Shown here: one piece after another, positions 32,113 to 45,400 of the stretch
Layout: each line of letters starts with the position of its first letter
Numbering within the stretch: the stretch's first letter is position 1
NCBI RefSeq assembly: GCF_900963305.1
Contig: NC_042524.1
Coordinates: forward strand, 322,501-386,500
From: Echeneis naucrates
Lineage: Eukaryota; Chordata; Actinopteri; Carangiformes; Echeneidae
Direction of reading: 5' to 3'
Length of the DNA stretch: 64,000 nt
Notes under the pieces: generated by a model
The model's input: the letters and a program-made list of their open reading frames with translations, nothing else
Told to the model about the DNA's origin: nothing
Database searches by the model: none
Translations under genes and position numbers: made by a program

Positions 32113-33643
32113 GGCTGAGGAGGGAAGTTTGGACTGTTTCCTTCAAACTGTCTTAAAGCCACTAACCAACTCCACTATCGGGCCAAAAGAGTTTAACTGC
32201 ACAGCTGCTCTGACAAAATGTGTCTGACCACACTTCATTCACATCATTCAGTAAAGAGAACAAAAGTCTGTACAGGAAGGAGAATCTGTGCTTTATGTAA
32301 ACTACCTTTCATATGTACGTGTGTGTGTGTGTGTGTGTGTGTGTGCGTCTGTGCTGGTGTTTCACTTCAGCATTTTTTAGAGTTAGGTGGAAGGATTGAG
32401 AACAATGAAATGTGTTTCTACTGTAATTTCTGAGTGTGACTCATCAATTCAACAACAAAAAAATTAACTATTTATTTAAGAGAACTGCAGGGAAATCTTT
32501 GGTCTAAACTACGATGACACAGGATAGAATGCACATAATGTTTATGAGAGGATTAAATATCTTCACTATCACTAAGTTTATCATGCTCTCAGAAGTTGCT
32601 TCCAACCTTCAACTCTATAAATCCAACATTAATGGTGTGAAAGAAGAAGCCCAGGTGATTAAGGAATATGACCAACATTTGGCCTAAACTGAATCTATAA
32701 TCTGCACTGAGATTCTGTGGAGTACAGAATTAATAGAGTCATATAAAATGAATATATTTAAACACAGTGTTGCACATCTTACTAAATGCTAATAACATTA
32801 TCTGTCTCTGACAGTTTAATGTCATTATTTGACTTAAAGAATGAGAAATAATAGAAGAGAGAATTATTTCTATCAGACTTAATCAAACAAAGAGAAAAGG
32901 GGAAAAGTGCACACATATGCTTACACACTCGTGTACATATATGTGCATATGCATTGATACTGAGACCTCCAGTTTTACCACGACTGAGTATAGTGTTTTG
33001 TCAATATATTTCATATGTTGTCATCTTCCCCAGATGATCTGTGATCTTTGGACTCAGAGATCAGAAATCAGGCCGGTCTCATATGTCACTTTTAGGCTTC
33101 CATTGTGTTCATTCACTCAGCACACAGCAATTCATTATGTATGAATTTAATTTTCTAAGTTACAGCTTGTCAGTTGTAAATTTTTGTGTTTCTAAGATAA
33201 GAAGGTCAAGTTGGGTTAAAGTCTGTCAGTAATTGTTTTTGTTTTTTGTAGTTCTTGTTTGTGTTCACTTTCTAGGATACATTTTATAACTCTAGTTTAA
33301 TCTGCCTTAAAGACATGAAGATTACTTTAACAAGTTTGCGCTGTTTAAAACTCCATCATGAGGGTGATGACCTCATCTATTCCTGCACTATTAGCCACTG
33401 TCCCACATCACAGTGTCACATGAGCAGTGTCATGTGATAAACAGACTGTTGGACAGGTTCTTTCTGCAGATCGTCTCTGTTCAGGGAGACAAGCTGCAGT
33501 CGTTCTGCTGATTGTATGCAAGAAAACTGCAGCACCTGGGCTTAAAGGATGTCTTCGTGTAGAGAGAGAGAAACTTATTTAACTTTTCTGTTCCAATGAT
33601 ATCAGCAGGTTGAAACTACACAGCTTTTAAACGCCTCTCTGAA
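32113..33643. other. Intergenic between receptor copies 6 and 7
   Basis: Contains a (GT)n microsatellite at 32317-32345 and a receptor TM7 relic at about 32990-33090. The final 200 bp, with 'cacatgagcagtgtcatgtg', are probably the copy 7 promoter, but the GAGGACAGAGCTCATA motif is not evident there. Confidence 0.45.
32990..33090 (+). pseudogene. Odorant receptor TM7 relic
   Basis: About 100 bp resembling the end of TM6/TM7 of the neighbouring receptors: 'ttgtcatcttccccagatg', then 'gatctttggactcagagatc' and 'agaaatcaggccggtct', corresponding to VIFPRC...IYGLRDQ.IRPV with deletions. Nothing further upstream matches. A short remnant of another lost array member. Confidence 0.6.
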
Positions 33644-34591
33644 ATGTCCAATGCCACTCAGTTGTTTGGACTGGGCTTCCTGGAGAGAGTGATGCTCTCC
33701 ACTCTGACTACAGTAGCCTGTTATTTTTTCCTGTGCATTAATGTCATCTTGTTGTTCACCCTGAGGAGTAAACTGGTGTTTCGGGAGACGTCTCGGTACA
33801 TTCTTCTTTACAACCTCCTTTTTGCAGACACTGTACAGATGGCCCTGAGCCAATTACTGTACATCCTTTCAGCCTGTAGAATCATGTTGACGTATCCAGT
33901 CTGTGGTTTTCTGGTGATGATCGCCAACCTCACAAATGAAGTGTCTCCTCTCACCCTGGTGGTGATGTCTGTGGAGAGATATGTCGCTGTGTGTTACCCG
34001 CTGAGACACGCTGCCATCATCACCGTCAGGAACACAGGGGTGGCCATCCTTCTGGTCTGGACTTTCTGCTCTCTGAATGTTCTCACTCGAGTTGTTTTAC
34101 TTTTAGAATTTCCATTTGAAGAGCTGGAGAGTCTGCAGATGAAGGACTTTTGTGGAACACTTGTCATGTTTCTCGGGCCCTTATCTGATGATTATGACAG
34201 AGCTTATACTTGTTTTGTGTTCCTATCTGCTTCTGTGGCCATAATCTGTTCCTACATTGGAGTTATCATAGCAGCCAGATCAGCCTCTACAGACAAAGTT
34301 TCAGCTCATAGAGCCCGAAACACTCTGCTGCTGCATCTGCTGCAGCTCGGCCTCAGTCTGTCTTCAACCATGCATAACTCTTTGCTCATAGCTGTCTCAA
34401 AAATTGTTACGAGGACAGTCCTCCTGCGCCTCCTGAATGTTTTTTATGTGTCTATAATCATTCTCCCCCGCTGTCTGAGCGCTCTCATTTACGGGCTCAG
34501 AGATAAGACCATACGCCCCATCCTCTTGTACCATCTGTGCTGTTGTTTGAAACTCACAGTTGTCTCAGCGAATGCTGGGGACACTGATTGA
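33644..34591 (+). CDS. Odorant receptor, 131-2-like family (copy 7)
   Basis: 315 residues, clear ATG (MSNATQLFGLG, NAT glycosylation site). TM1 LERVMLSTLTTVACYFFLCIN, TM2 LLYNLLFADTVQMALS, TM3-ICL2 MSVERYVAVCYPLRHAA, TM5 LSASVAIICSYIGV, ICL3 ARSASTDKVSAHRARN, TM6 TLLLHLLQLGLSLSS, TM7 SALIYGLRDKTIRPILL and a tail ending SANAGDTD. The stretch 33927-34149 is identical by eye to copy 5 although both flanks differ clearly. It is the receptor nearest to nup98. Presumed olfactory receptor; ligand unknown. Confidence 0.92.
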   Translation: MSNATQLFGLGFLERVMLSTLTTVACYFFLCINVILLFTLRSKLVFRETSRYILLYNLLFADTVQMALSQLLYILSACRIMLTYPVCGFLVMIANLTNEVSPLTLVVMSVERYVAVCYPLRHAAIITVRNTGVAILLVWTFCSLNVLTRVVLLLEFPFEELESLQMKDFCGTLVMFLGPLSDDYDRAYTCFVFLSASVAIICSYIGVIIAARSASTDKVSAHRARNTLLLHLLQLGLSLSSTMHNSLLIAVSKIVTRTVLLRLLNVFYVSIIILPRCLSALIYGLRDKTIRPILLYHLCCCLKLTVVSANAGDTD

Positions 34592-35640
34592 CACCTTTAT
34601 TTGTCCTCTATTTCATTTTATTGGACAACACATAATTCTACACCTTTGAATCATTCAAATTCCACTTTGTTTCCAAAGAGCAGTGTAAAGACACCTTTTT
34701 AAAGTTTACAGTTTGTGTTTGTAGTATAACGGCAAAATAAAGTCATATTATGTACTTTTCATTTTGTTTTGTTGCTCTTAAAGCTAGTTTTCTGTCCAAC
34801 TAGACACAGCATGCATTATGAGCTGCAGGAAGTTCAGCTGGACAACCGAGCAGAGAGTCTCTAAATAACCACTCTGTGGTGTTTGGCAGCTCAACCTGCT
34901 GCCCCCCAGTGGATGGAAACAATCATTTGGTGCAGATCCTGCCCACACTGGACACACAACTGACTGAGAAGATCCCCAAGTAGATGTTCTACTCTGCAGC
35001 TGAGTAGAAGAACAATCTCTCGGTGCTTGCTGAGAGTCTGTCTGCTTTCTGAACCCTGTAGTGGACTGATCCACCTTCCATATTCAGGCTAAGACCTCGA
35101 TCCACAGATTCTTCCCTCTGGGTCTCTGGATGAGTCTGACTTTAACATCCTTCGCTCCCACATTGTCCACCAACCTGATACTCACATTGTTTCATTTGTC
35201 TTCAGAGATCAGTGATTGCCATCATTCATGATCCTGAAACACTGAAAGTGCCTGATCTAAATCTAGAGTGTCAAAGGAAAGGCTGTGAATACAGAAAAGA
35301 AAGTGACATGTTTCAACCTTTTCATTGTGGGAGATCATTTAGACGATTTTAGCAAAATGTGAAGGGGTCTGAAAACTTGATGAATATTTTATTAAAGCCA
35401 CTATCATAAATATCACCGCTGGCATGATAACTTTATTTAACACCCTGAAGCTAATTTTTGGTTCGCATTTATGTGACAAATCAATAATAAGTGACATTAA
35501 TATAGATATTGACATAAACGTAAAACGTGCTTTAGTTGAGTTGAATAAGAAAAACTAAATAAAAAAAAGTCTGAATTCAGACGAAACAGAAACATAAACG
35601 AGCGTCGCCATCGTGACGTGTCACGTATGACGTATGAAGG
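34592..35640. other. Intergenic between the receptor array and nup98
   Basis: Early part is the 3' UTR of receptor copy 7 (AATAAA near 34736). At about 35180-35375 the words 'gaaaggctgtgaatacagaa' and 'caaaatgtgaaggggtctga' resemble another Tc1-like terminal remnant. The GC content rises towards the nup98 promoter after 35590. Confidence 0.45.
35180..35375 (+). mobile_element. Possible Tc1-like terminal remnant
   Basis: Ends in 'aaaatgtgaaggggtctgaa', close to the well-known terminal repeat of fish Tc1-like elements, but no transposase words are visible. Short and decayed. Confidence 0.4.
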
Positions 35641-36454
35641 TGCGTAATGACGGCCGGCGGTTTTCCCTCCTGACGGACACGGAGCTAACTGCCGCTACAT
35701 GTTTGTCTTTTTCCGCAGAATATTTCTGACTGTGAGGTTTTAGCCGTGTCGGAGGAAGAAGTCAGAGAGACCGAACATCCCGAACGACGCCGTCGGCAGT
35801 GAAGGTGAGACAGAGTGCACTTTTCCTTCATCTGCCTCGCTGTTGTTTTGCTAACGGTTACTTAGCGGCACTAGCTGGCTAGCGGCCGAGCTAGCAGGCT
35901 AACGTTAGCTTGGAAGAGCGGAGCTGCTTAAGTGCGTCCGTCCGTCGGCCGGTCCGTCTGCCGGTCCCTCGGCCGGTCCTCACACTATTTTTGACTTTGT
36001 GCGAGTTAAAAAGCGACATTAACCGTCAGCAGGCTGGAGGTCGAACCGTCACAGCCCGGGCTCTGCGGTCACTCAGCTAACGCGGAGCTAGCGGCGGCGG
36101 AAGTAACGCCAGGATGAGTCGGGTGAGGTTCTCGGTCTAAAACCGGTCTCATCTGGATCCGGCTCGGCGCAGTTCGGGCTGGGCCCCCCAACATTTTACA
36201 CTCCGCCGGCCCGGACCGGTGTGTTAAGGTAGAGTTAGTCGATGGCACGGCCTCGTCAGCTGCACGTGGAGCAGGCTCGTGGAGCGGCGGCCCGTCCCGA
36301 GTCCGAGAATCCGGCTCATTGAGGGGCCCCGGTGGCTTCAGGTGTCCGTTTCTGCCGCCCCGCTCGACTTTCAGAAGCTACAGTGTGACTGTATACACGA
36401 AAACTGTCCCTCTTGTCCAGGTAGGAGACCGATGCTGTCCTGCTAACAGGCGAC
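35590..36454 (+). promoter_or_regulatory. nup98: nup98 CpG-rich promoter and 5' UTR
   Basis: GC- and CpG-rich block with a probable untranslated first exon ending at a GAAG|GTGAGA donor (35804) and a second exon beginning after 'cttgtccag' at 36421, 34 bp before the start codon. The intron between them is itself CpG rich and carries 'gctagc/gctaac' words typical of fish promoters. Confidence 0.6.
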
Positions 36455-39400
36455 ATGTTCAACAAGTCCTTTGTGACTCCCTTTGGTGGGGGGACAGCGG
36501 GGGGATTCGGCAACGCGTCCACCTTTGGACAGCAAAGTAAGCTTTTGATGTATTTCTTTAAAACTTGAGGTCATTGAAAACTTCAGTAGAAACAGAGGCT
36601 GGAGTCTTTTAGGTTATCCTGCCCATTCTTAACACTAAAATGTTAGACTTTACTATTTCATAATGGCTGAAACTGACACTGTGAAAAGGACTGAACAGTA
36701 ATATTCCCCACTGTCTAAGACTCACATGGTGAGCCAAATGATATACCACCATATTAATTCAGGGATGCTGACACATCACACATCTGTAGTCATTTAGTTG
36801 GTCATTGTTTAAGCAATAACCACCCAATTCACACAGGCCCAAGTTGATGTTTCATCTCATACACTGAAATATGAACATGAAACACAATTTCAATAAGAAC
36901 CAAGTCCAAAGACTTTTTTACTGCTTGTATATATTAGCGTAGCCATGTTCAGTTAATGTTTTCTTTAATGGCTTTTAGTTGCTCTCATTGAGCCCTTATT
37001 GTGGTAACAGGAGGTTGATCTGATCTGTTCTGATTGTTGATGTAAAGCATCGCTCAGTGCCACATTAAACTGTCATATGAACTGCGTACCTGCAGACACT
37101 GGGTTTGGAACGGCAGGAGGATTCGGAGCATCTGCGTTTGGGGCAACAAGCAACGCTGGAGGACTGTTTGGCTCCACACAGAATAAACCTGGTTTGTCAA
37201 CTTGGGTCTCCTTTGCTCTTGTTAGAAGCAGCCAGATGTTCATGCATTTATTTGTTCAGGGACTGCATGTTTTGAAAGCAGATTAAGCGTAGGGCTCCTA
37301 CTTTTAAAAACTGCTTTTTATTAAGTTAATTTGGGACTGTTTATTCATATGTCAGATGACATTATAGCTGCTCTAATATTTTTGGTTTATGTAAAGTCCT
37401 ATGTGAAATTTTACTCTGCTTCAATTTAACTGTACCCTGTTTCTAAATTCTCAATTTCTTGATATCTTGCCTTAATTCGTTATCATTTATTTACATATTT
37501 TATGCATGATGTATGAACAAATATTAATGTGCCACGGCTGGTTTCCTCCAGGCAGTCTGTTTGGTACCAGTACGTTCAGCCAGCCAGCAACTTCCTCCAC
37601 CAGCACCGGCTTTGGTTTTGGTGCAGCAGGTGGCACCTCCACCAGCTTGTTTGGCAGCACTGCAACGGGCACCAGCGGCGGGCTCTTTTCCCAGCAGAAC
37701 AATGCCTTTGGTGCAAACAAACCCACATCTTTTGGAAGTGAGAACTGTCCATGCTTAATTGTTTTTCTGTACCTGCTCCTGAATTTGTCCCTAAGGAAGT
37801 CTTTTTTCCTCCAGGCTTCGGAACGAGCACCAGCAGTGGTGGCTTGTTTGGGTCGACCAATACCGCCTCCAATCCGTTTGGTGGAACAAACTCCCTATTT
37901 GGGGGGTCGGGGTTCTCTACAGCACAGCAGCCAGGAACCACAGTGAAATTCAACGTGAGTACATTCAAGACTTAAATGTGGACACAACCTAAATTAGATT
38001 GAATGTAAACAATTACATTGTTGTTTTTAGCAATGAAATCAATAATCCCAAATATTTTCTGGTTCTCGTCTCTTTCATGTTCTGACATTGGATTGATTCT
38101 CTTCCCCTCAGCCTCCAACGGGAAGTGACACAATGGTGAAAGCTGGTGTGACCACAAGCATCAACACCAAGCACCAATGTATCACTGCCATGAAAGAGTA
38201 CGAGAACAAATCCCTGGAGGTGAGTTTGTGGACTGCGTAAACACGGATGAATTTCCAGCATAGCTTCTTTACTTCCTGCCTTGTTTTGGAGCATGTGCAG
38301 AAATTGTGATGATTTGCATGTGAATGTGTGGAGCCATCTAAATTGTTGAACTGTGATCTGCCTATTTTGCAGGAGTTGAGACTGGAGGACTACCAGGCAG
38401 GCAGGAAGGGCCCGACCAGCCAGATGGCTCCTGGGACCGGTGGCCTGTTTGGTTCAGCCACAGCCACATCCAGCGCTGCCACTGGTCTCTTTGGCTCCAC
38501 AGCCCCAAACACCAGCTTCTCCTTTGGACAGAACAAGAGCACTTTTGGAGCAAGTAAGTGGAGAGGATCAATGGAGGCTGTCATTTTTGGGGGTGGGGGG
38601 TGGGGGGGTGACATTGAATTTGTCACCTCATCACTGATCCAGTGTCAGTCCAGTCTTAGGCTGATCCTCAGCTCTACAGGTTTTATTCATGCGTCCAATA
38701 TGTTGTGGAAATGGTGCTTTACCATCAAGCCTGGAACATAAATTAGATCCAATGAAATGATGAGCTGTGTGTTCACCAGCAGCAACCGGTGGCTTCGGCA
38801 CCACCACAGGAGGTCTGTTTGGTCAGCAGCCCCAGCAACAAGCCAGCAGTCTCTTCAAGCCGTTTGGTCAGACCACGACCACGCAGAACACCGGCTTCTC
38901 CTTCGGCAACACCAACACCATGGGACAGGCCAACACCAACAGCATGGTGAGAACTGCTGTGTTTTCCCATTTCAGACGTTCAAGGCCTACAATGAAAAGA
39001 TGAAACCATAAACAAAAGCAGCTGTTATTAACCAACATGGTGATGATCCATCAGTGTCCATTTCAGTTTTATCCTCATTTAATCTGAAGGCAGAGAAACA
39101 AAAAGTTGTCATTTCCTGAGAATAATTGTTTGTTCATGCCGGTCTTCATGGTTTTCAGGGTTTGTTTGGAAACACAGCAGCGTCACAGTCGAGTGGGTTG
39201 TTTGGTGCCGCTCAGACCAGCACCGCCACAGGCTTTGGGACGGGCACCGGACTGTTTGGCCAAACCAACACTGGATTTGGAACTGTTGGCACACAGGTAC
39301 AAAGTGAACCAAAGTGAGCAGTGAGGTCACTGCAGTGTAGCAGGCAGGTCAAGGCAGGTTGACTCTGAGTATTGCAAACTCAGAATGAAATATTTTCAGT

Positions 39401-42400
39401 GAAGATGAATGTCTTCCATTAATATAGAGTGAGTCACTGTGAATGGGTTTAATTTCTTTTTTTTAATTTAACGTATTTTATTTTTTATTTATTTTTTTGT
39501 TTTCCTGTTGCAGCAGAGTTTGTTTGGTAATAAGACGACCGGCTTTGGGACGACCACCACCAGCGCCCCGTCCTTCGGCACCGGCACCGGGCTCTTTGGC
39601 AACAAGTCAACCCTCACTTTGGGAACTGGAACCAACACTGCCACCTTCGGTAAGTCAGCCACCCCTAAAGGAGCGGACCTCTCCAGGTAACGGAGGAAAT
39701 GGCATGCCAATCAATGTTATTGTTTTGTTGACAGGCTTTGGTGCAAACCCTGCTGCAGGGAGTCTGTTTGGGAACAAGCCGGCCGCTGGCGGACTGGGGA
39801 CTGGACTTGGAGCCAGCTTTGGAACAGGTAACACAGGATCCCTGACTCCAGGAAGAGCCAGTGATGAACCCAAAGTTTATATAGAAATAGTTTAGTTTCT
39901 CTTCCCCACTACAACTGAGAAATAAAAGTTAACAGGAAATTCATCCTGAACCATGTAGTGAATGGAATAAAAAAAAAAAGTGTGTGTGTTCAGCAGTGGG
40001 CACTGGACAGCCATCTCTGTTTGGGAATAGTCAGAACAAACTGGGAACCACACTAGGAACAATGGGAACCTTTGGAGCAACTGGATTCAACAGTGGAACC
40101 AGCACCCTGGGCTTTGGAGCACCACAGCAGCCTGTCGGTGAGACTCATTGACTTTAAAATGGCTTCCATTCCCGTCTCTGTTGGCGTTTTTTCATCAACT
40201 GCAGCTGCTGGTATTTAACCTCTGACCTCCAAGAGACAGGATGATGATGGCACTGGGTGTTCTGCTCTTTCTGTTCCAGCACTCACTGACCCAAACATGG
40301 CGGCTGCCCAGCAGGCCATGCTGCAGCAACAGCTCAGTGTTCTGGCGTATTCGCCGTACGGAGACTCACCACTGTTCAGAAACCCGCTGTCAGACCCCAA
40401 GAAGAAAGAGGAGGTAAGTCTGCTTGTTTGATCAGAGCTCACGGGGGCCTGACATTGGCCTCGTGGTCAGACATTCATAACTTCTTTTCTCACTCTGATA
40501 GCGCCTGAAACCAACCAATCCCACGGCCCAGAAGGCTCTGACCACGCCCACCCACTACAAACTGACCCCTCGACCTGCCACCAGGGTCCGCCCCAAAGCG
40601 CTGACGTCATCTGGCTCCTCCAAGTCCCAGCTGTTCGACGGCCTTGATGACGATGAGCCATCGCTCACCAGTGGAGCCTTCATACCCAGGTACCCATCAG
40701 CCACCTTGTGCCTCTAATATCACCATGGCAACGTGTCAGGGAAAGTCTTAACCTGGTGTGTGTGTGTGTGTGCGCGCGCAGGAAGAGCATAAAGAAACTT
40801 GTGCTGAAGAACCTGAACAGCAGCCAGTACTCCAATCAAACCGAGACTGAGACCGATGACCTCGCTTCACTATCAGAGTATCCTCAGAATGGACACAGGT
40901 CTCACACACTGTCATCACCCCCGATGTTTTTAACTCTAGAACTCATTTTAACCTCCTCCAGTGACTTCATCAGACACTGACTCCTTGTTCTCTGGCCTTC
41001 AGCCTTGTGGAGGAGGAGGAGCTGAGGGAACCGGTGCCTCCCAGCCGCCGAACAGGTGACGATCCTGAGGTTACCCAATTCTACGTCAACCCCATTGCCA
41101 AGCCCATCCCACAGGGCCGCGCCCAGACCAGCCTGCAGGACACCATCAGTGACCTCAACATGCACAAAGCAGCCAGGAATGGCCTGGAGGTCCGCAGCCC
41201 CAAATGCCTCAGACTGGATCAGCGTCACTTAGTTTTTGTTATTCAGATGTTGAATTTGTTTTCTGTCCTCAGCTGAGCAGTGATGATGTGTCAGCATCTC
41301 TGGGGGAGGAGTCTCTGCAGGAGGAGAGAGAGGAAGAGCCACTCGAGACTCAACAGGCTCCTCACCCAGCAGGTGAGCTCAGACCCTGTATCTCTATCTC
41401 TGTTTCCCTACATTGGTCATATTAGTCCATTTTAATTGACTCGTGACGTTACAAGGTGGGCACCAAATCCCTGTTTTCTGTCTTACAGGGATCATTCTGA
41501 ACCGAGTTGGTTATTACACCATCCCCTCCATGGAAGATCTGGCCGAGTCGGTGGATGAACATGGAGAGTGTGTGGTGGAAAACTTCACTGTCGGCAGGAA
41601 AGGTAATGTCATCTGAACCGCCCAGAAGGGAAACCACATGTTCACACGAAGCCCCTGAGCTTGGCTAATCACTTTGCTGTGATCGGCTCCTCACAGGCTA
41701 TGGCTCCATCTTCTTCCCCGGCGAGGTAAACGTGACGGGGCTGAATCTCGACGAGATCGTCCATTTCAGGCGCAAGGAGGTCATCGTGTACCCGGATGAC
41801 AAAAACAAGTCACCACAGGGGGAGGGGCTTAACAGGTGAGGATGGCCAGGGCCTGTGATGTCAGTGAGTTGTGGGAAAATGTTTAGTCACTGTTGTCTGA
41901 GCTGCTGCTTTCTGCTCATAGACGGGCAGAGGTGACCTTAGATGGTGTGTGGCCCAATGACAAAACGACCTGCACTCAGATCCGGAGCCCAGAGCGTCTG
42001 AGCGACATGAACTACGAGGGTCGGCTGGAGAAAGCCTCACGCAAACAGGGAGCTCGTTTCCTGGAGTACAGACCTGAAACTGGATCCTGGGTGTTCGAGG
42101 TCAGTCACCACTGCAGATTTTAGGTCAAAGAGCCTCAGCTGGTTCACAGCTGGTTTATCTATCAGTATAGACTCATTGTTTCAAAGACACTGTCGATACA
42201 CAAAGCCAGGAAACACAAACCCAGAGCCTGATACCTGATGTGACCTGTCGTCACATCAGGGCAGCAGTGAAACAGCACAGCTCATAAAAGGGTTAAAATA
42301 TCTAACTCTGGAGAAATCAGAAAGTTTTCAGAAATTGTTGAAATGTTAAATTCCTTAGGGTCGATGAGCTGACATCAGAATAATAACTGATGTCTCTGCT

Positions 42401-45400
42401 GTCAGCCAGCTCAGGTATGACCTGACTGTCACAGTAGTTCTCAGGTGTGACTGACTTCTCCTGCTCTCTCTCAGGTGGCCCACTTCTCTAAATATGGCCT
42501 CCAGGACTCGGACGAGGAGGACGATGTCCCATCTAAAGCCGACCCCAAGAAGCTGAAGACTACGGTGTCACTTCCTCCCCCCAGGCTGCAGCAGCAACTT
42601 CCAATTTCACAGCAGCAGGTGGCGCCACAGGCCCAGGTAGAGCAGCCTGTGCCCATCAACACCCCTCATGCGCTTCATCTTCATCCTCACTGACACACCT
42701 GAGATGATTAAAGGAGTATGCAGCATGTCATATATGATGGAGCTGCTTTCTTCTGTCTCTAATGATGTCACCTCAAAGCTAAACTGTGCAGGATTACAAA
42801 GCTGCATCTCTGTAGATAACAGCCTGTAGGGAACTTTAACTTTAACAGACTTTTAGTGTTTTTACTGCCAATGCTGACGAGAAGATGTTGATCTGTTAAT
42901 TCAGAATTTACTAAATCAGAGTTATATTGATGAGACCAGTTTAGTCTGGGGTGAAAAGAGTGACTTTCAGTTGCTCAGTGTTATCAGAATTATACAATGA
43001 AGATAAAAACTACGCTAGTACATGAAAGTAGAGCTGCAAAATTAATGAATATAATCAAACCTGGCACCGTCAGTGCTGTGGATTTGTGGCTCATATTCTC
43101 TGGATGTCAAGGAATGGAATTAAAGGAGACCAGTGTTTATCTAACACTGTTTGAAGAGTGGATGTGATTTCTAAAACAGATGTTGAAATATTCTTTACTA
43201 GTGAAGAGTTGAAGAGTTTTTAACTGTTTGTGTTCGGGACTTGTGTGCTGATCTTAGTTTATCATAATGAAAATAAACAGCCTGTGTGGGATGATGTTCA
43301 GATATTCTGATTGCAATCTACAGAAATAAAGTAAATGATGAAGATGTTAAAGTTTTGGTTCAACATTTGTGTGGAAAAAGTTTTTCTTTGTGTTAATGAT
43401 AATTTTTAAAAACTAAACCAGCAGAGACGAGTGGTGACATCACAACCACGCTGTTCGCCAAGTTCACAAAACTTTAGATCTTTGTTTCACTGATGACTCG
43501 TGTCTGTTTCCAGTCCACCGTCATTGATCTTCCCAGCGGTGTGGGGGAGTTGGACAGCGACATGGCCGATATCACCCAGGGCTTCCCGACAGAGAGCATG
43601 CTGGGAGGGGAGGACGATGGTGACTCACTGGGTGTGGACATGGACCTGACAGGAGTGAAACACGGGGGCTTGATGTCTGAGCATGATGGCGTCTCTGCAT
43701 CCAGCCACATAGCGTCGACACTGGGCATCAACCCACACATCCTCCAGGTGGAGTCCCTCTCCACAGGAAGTACATCTGAACATCAGGAACCGTCAGAATA
43801 AAACACACTTTTCTCTGTCTGCAGATCATGAAGGCGTCTCTTTTTGCAGAGGATGAAGAGGAGGCCGACATGTTTAAGGATCAGGGAGCGATGAAGGTGT
43901 CCACTGATGTCTCGTCTCTTCGTGTCATCCTGCCAGGAGCTCAGAATCGACCCTCAGGTATGAAACGGTTGTCTGCTCTGGGCTGGTTCACGGGGGACCA
44001 GGTTCAGTTAGAGTAAATGTTAGAAGATAAGGAGAGACGCAGCTCAGTGTGATGAAGGACCTTCCTCTCTCCTCTAGGTGGTCTTCTTCAGGCCCGTTTC
44101 ACCTCCGGCCTCCTCTCCCAGCTCTCTGACTCTCCTCGTCCCACCTTTCCTCCATCCATGTCCCGGACGTCTCCAGCGTTGGCTGAATCCCCTCGCTCAT
44201 CGCACTGGGTGGGATCAGGCCCCTCCTCCTTCCTGCTGCCCCCTCGAACTCAAGAGCCTATGGTCAGGACGGTTGGCACCCGGCGGCTGGGCGGCCCCGT
44301 CCCCCTTAAAGAGTCAGTCACTCTGGGGAAGGTTGGTGTTATTTTATTCACAGGAAGTCGAGACGAAGGAGCAATAGGTTTCACGTCACTACGTCGGACG
44401 CGCCTGTTGGCTCTGGTGGGTGATGTCACAGCCAATCCGAGAGTCTCTGGTTTAGTCCTGTATGTTTGTGAGTTTATTGTGTCAACAGAATAAAGACAAT
44501 CAGTTATTTGGAGTTGATTTTTCATCATTAATGAGCAGAACTCCTGATCAGATAAAGAGAGAAACAACCCAAACACATGAGAGGAACTTTTCTTTGGTTG
44601 TTCTGCTTTACAGAATTGTTGCATCGACCCTGAAATCAGCCAGTTGCTCAGATTTAATTCAGTTGTGTTGGTTCTCAGGGCGGTTTGTTGATGGATGCCG
44701 GGCTGTTTGTGGGTCGATCCTTCCGGGTCGGGTGGGGTCCTGGGTGGACGTTGGCTCACTGTGGCCAAAGGCTGAGTTGGATTCCCTCCAAACAACTTGA
44801 TCTCCGAGAACTGAACAAGACTCACTTCAGCTTCCTGCCCAAACCTGCCAGGAACAAACCGTAAGACACAGCCACACACATACACACACCCAGGTGGTCC
44901 CTGTCATTCAGACCCTCTAACTCTGCTCTGGTCTCAGGCTTGTTGAAAGCCCTTATAAGGTGGTGTTGGAACAGCTGGTTTGTCTGGAGTCTCCAGCAGT
45001 GAAGACGAGTGAGGAGGAAGAAGATCTCCAGGTGGTCCTGCAGCGCCCCCTTGACATCTGCCTGGAGCACAGCACCATCAGCACCACTGATGACTCCACC
45101 TGCCCTCTAGTCCAACCGCAGATTGGTGTAGCAGCGCTACACAAATATGCCAAATGGATCACTGAGCTCAACGGCAAACAGGGTGGCACAGATCGTAAGT
45201 GACGACATGCACAAGAGACTGTGCTGGTGTGTGTTGGTTCTCATGTCATGAGGGACAAGGATCAAATTTTTGTCGTCAGATTTATTTCTCTGCTCCCTAT
45301 CCAGCCCTCCTGGGATCCTGGTCTGAGGTCTGGACCCTGTGTGAGGCCCTTTGGGGTCACTTGGGCCCTGCAGACCAGGAGCCAGTCATGGAGACTCCCA

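Noticed and set aside
32990-33232. Receptor-like frames at 33.0 kb as a coding gene
   Set aside because: Only about 100 bp match receptor TM7 and the frame is broken; listed as a relic instead.
44250-44885. 211-residue open frame on the minus strand
   Set aside because: It overlaps nup98 exons and introns antisense, has no family resemblance and no splice or start context; a chance frame.
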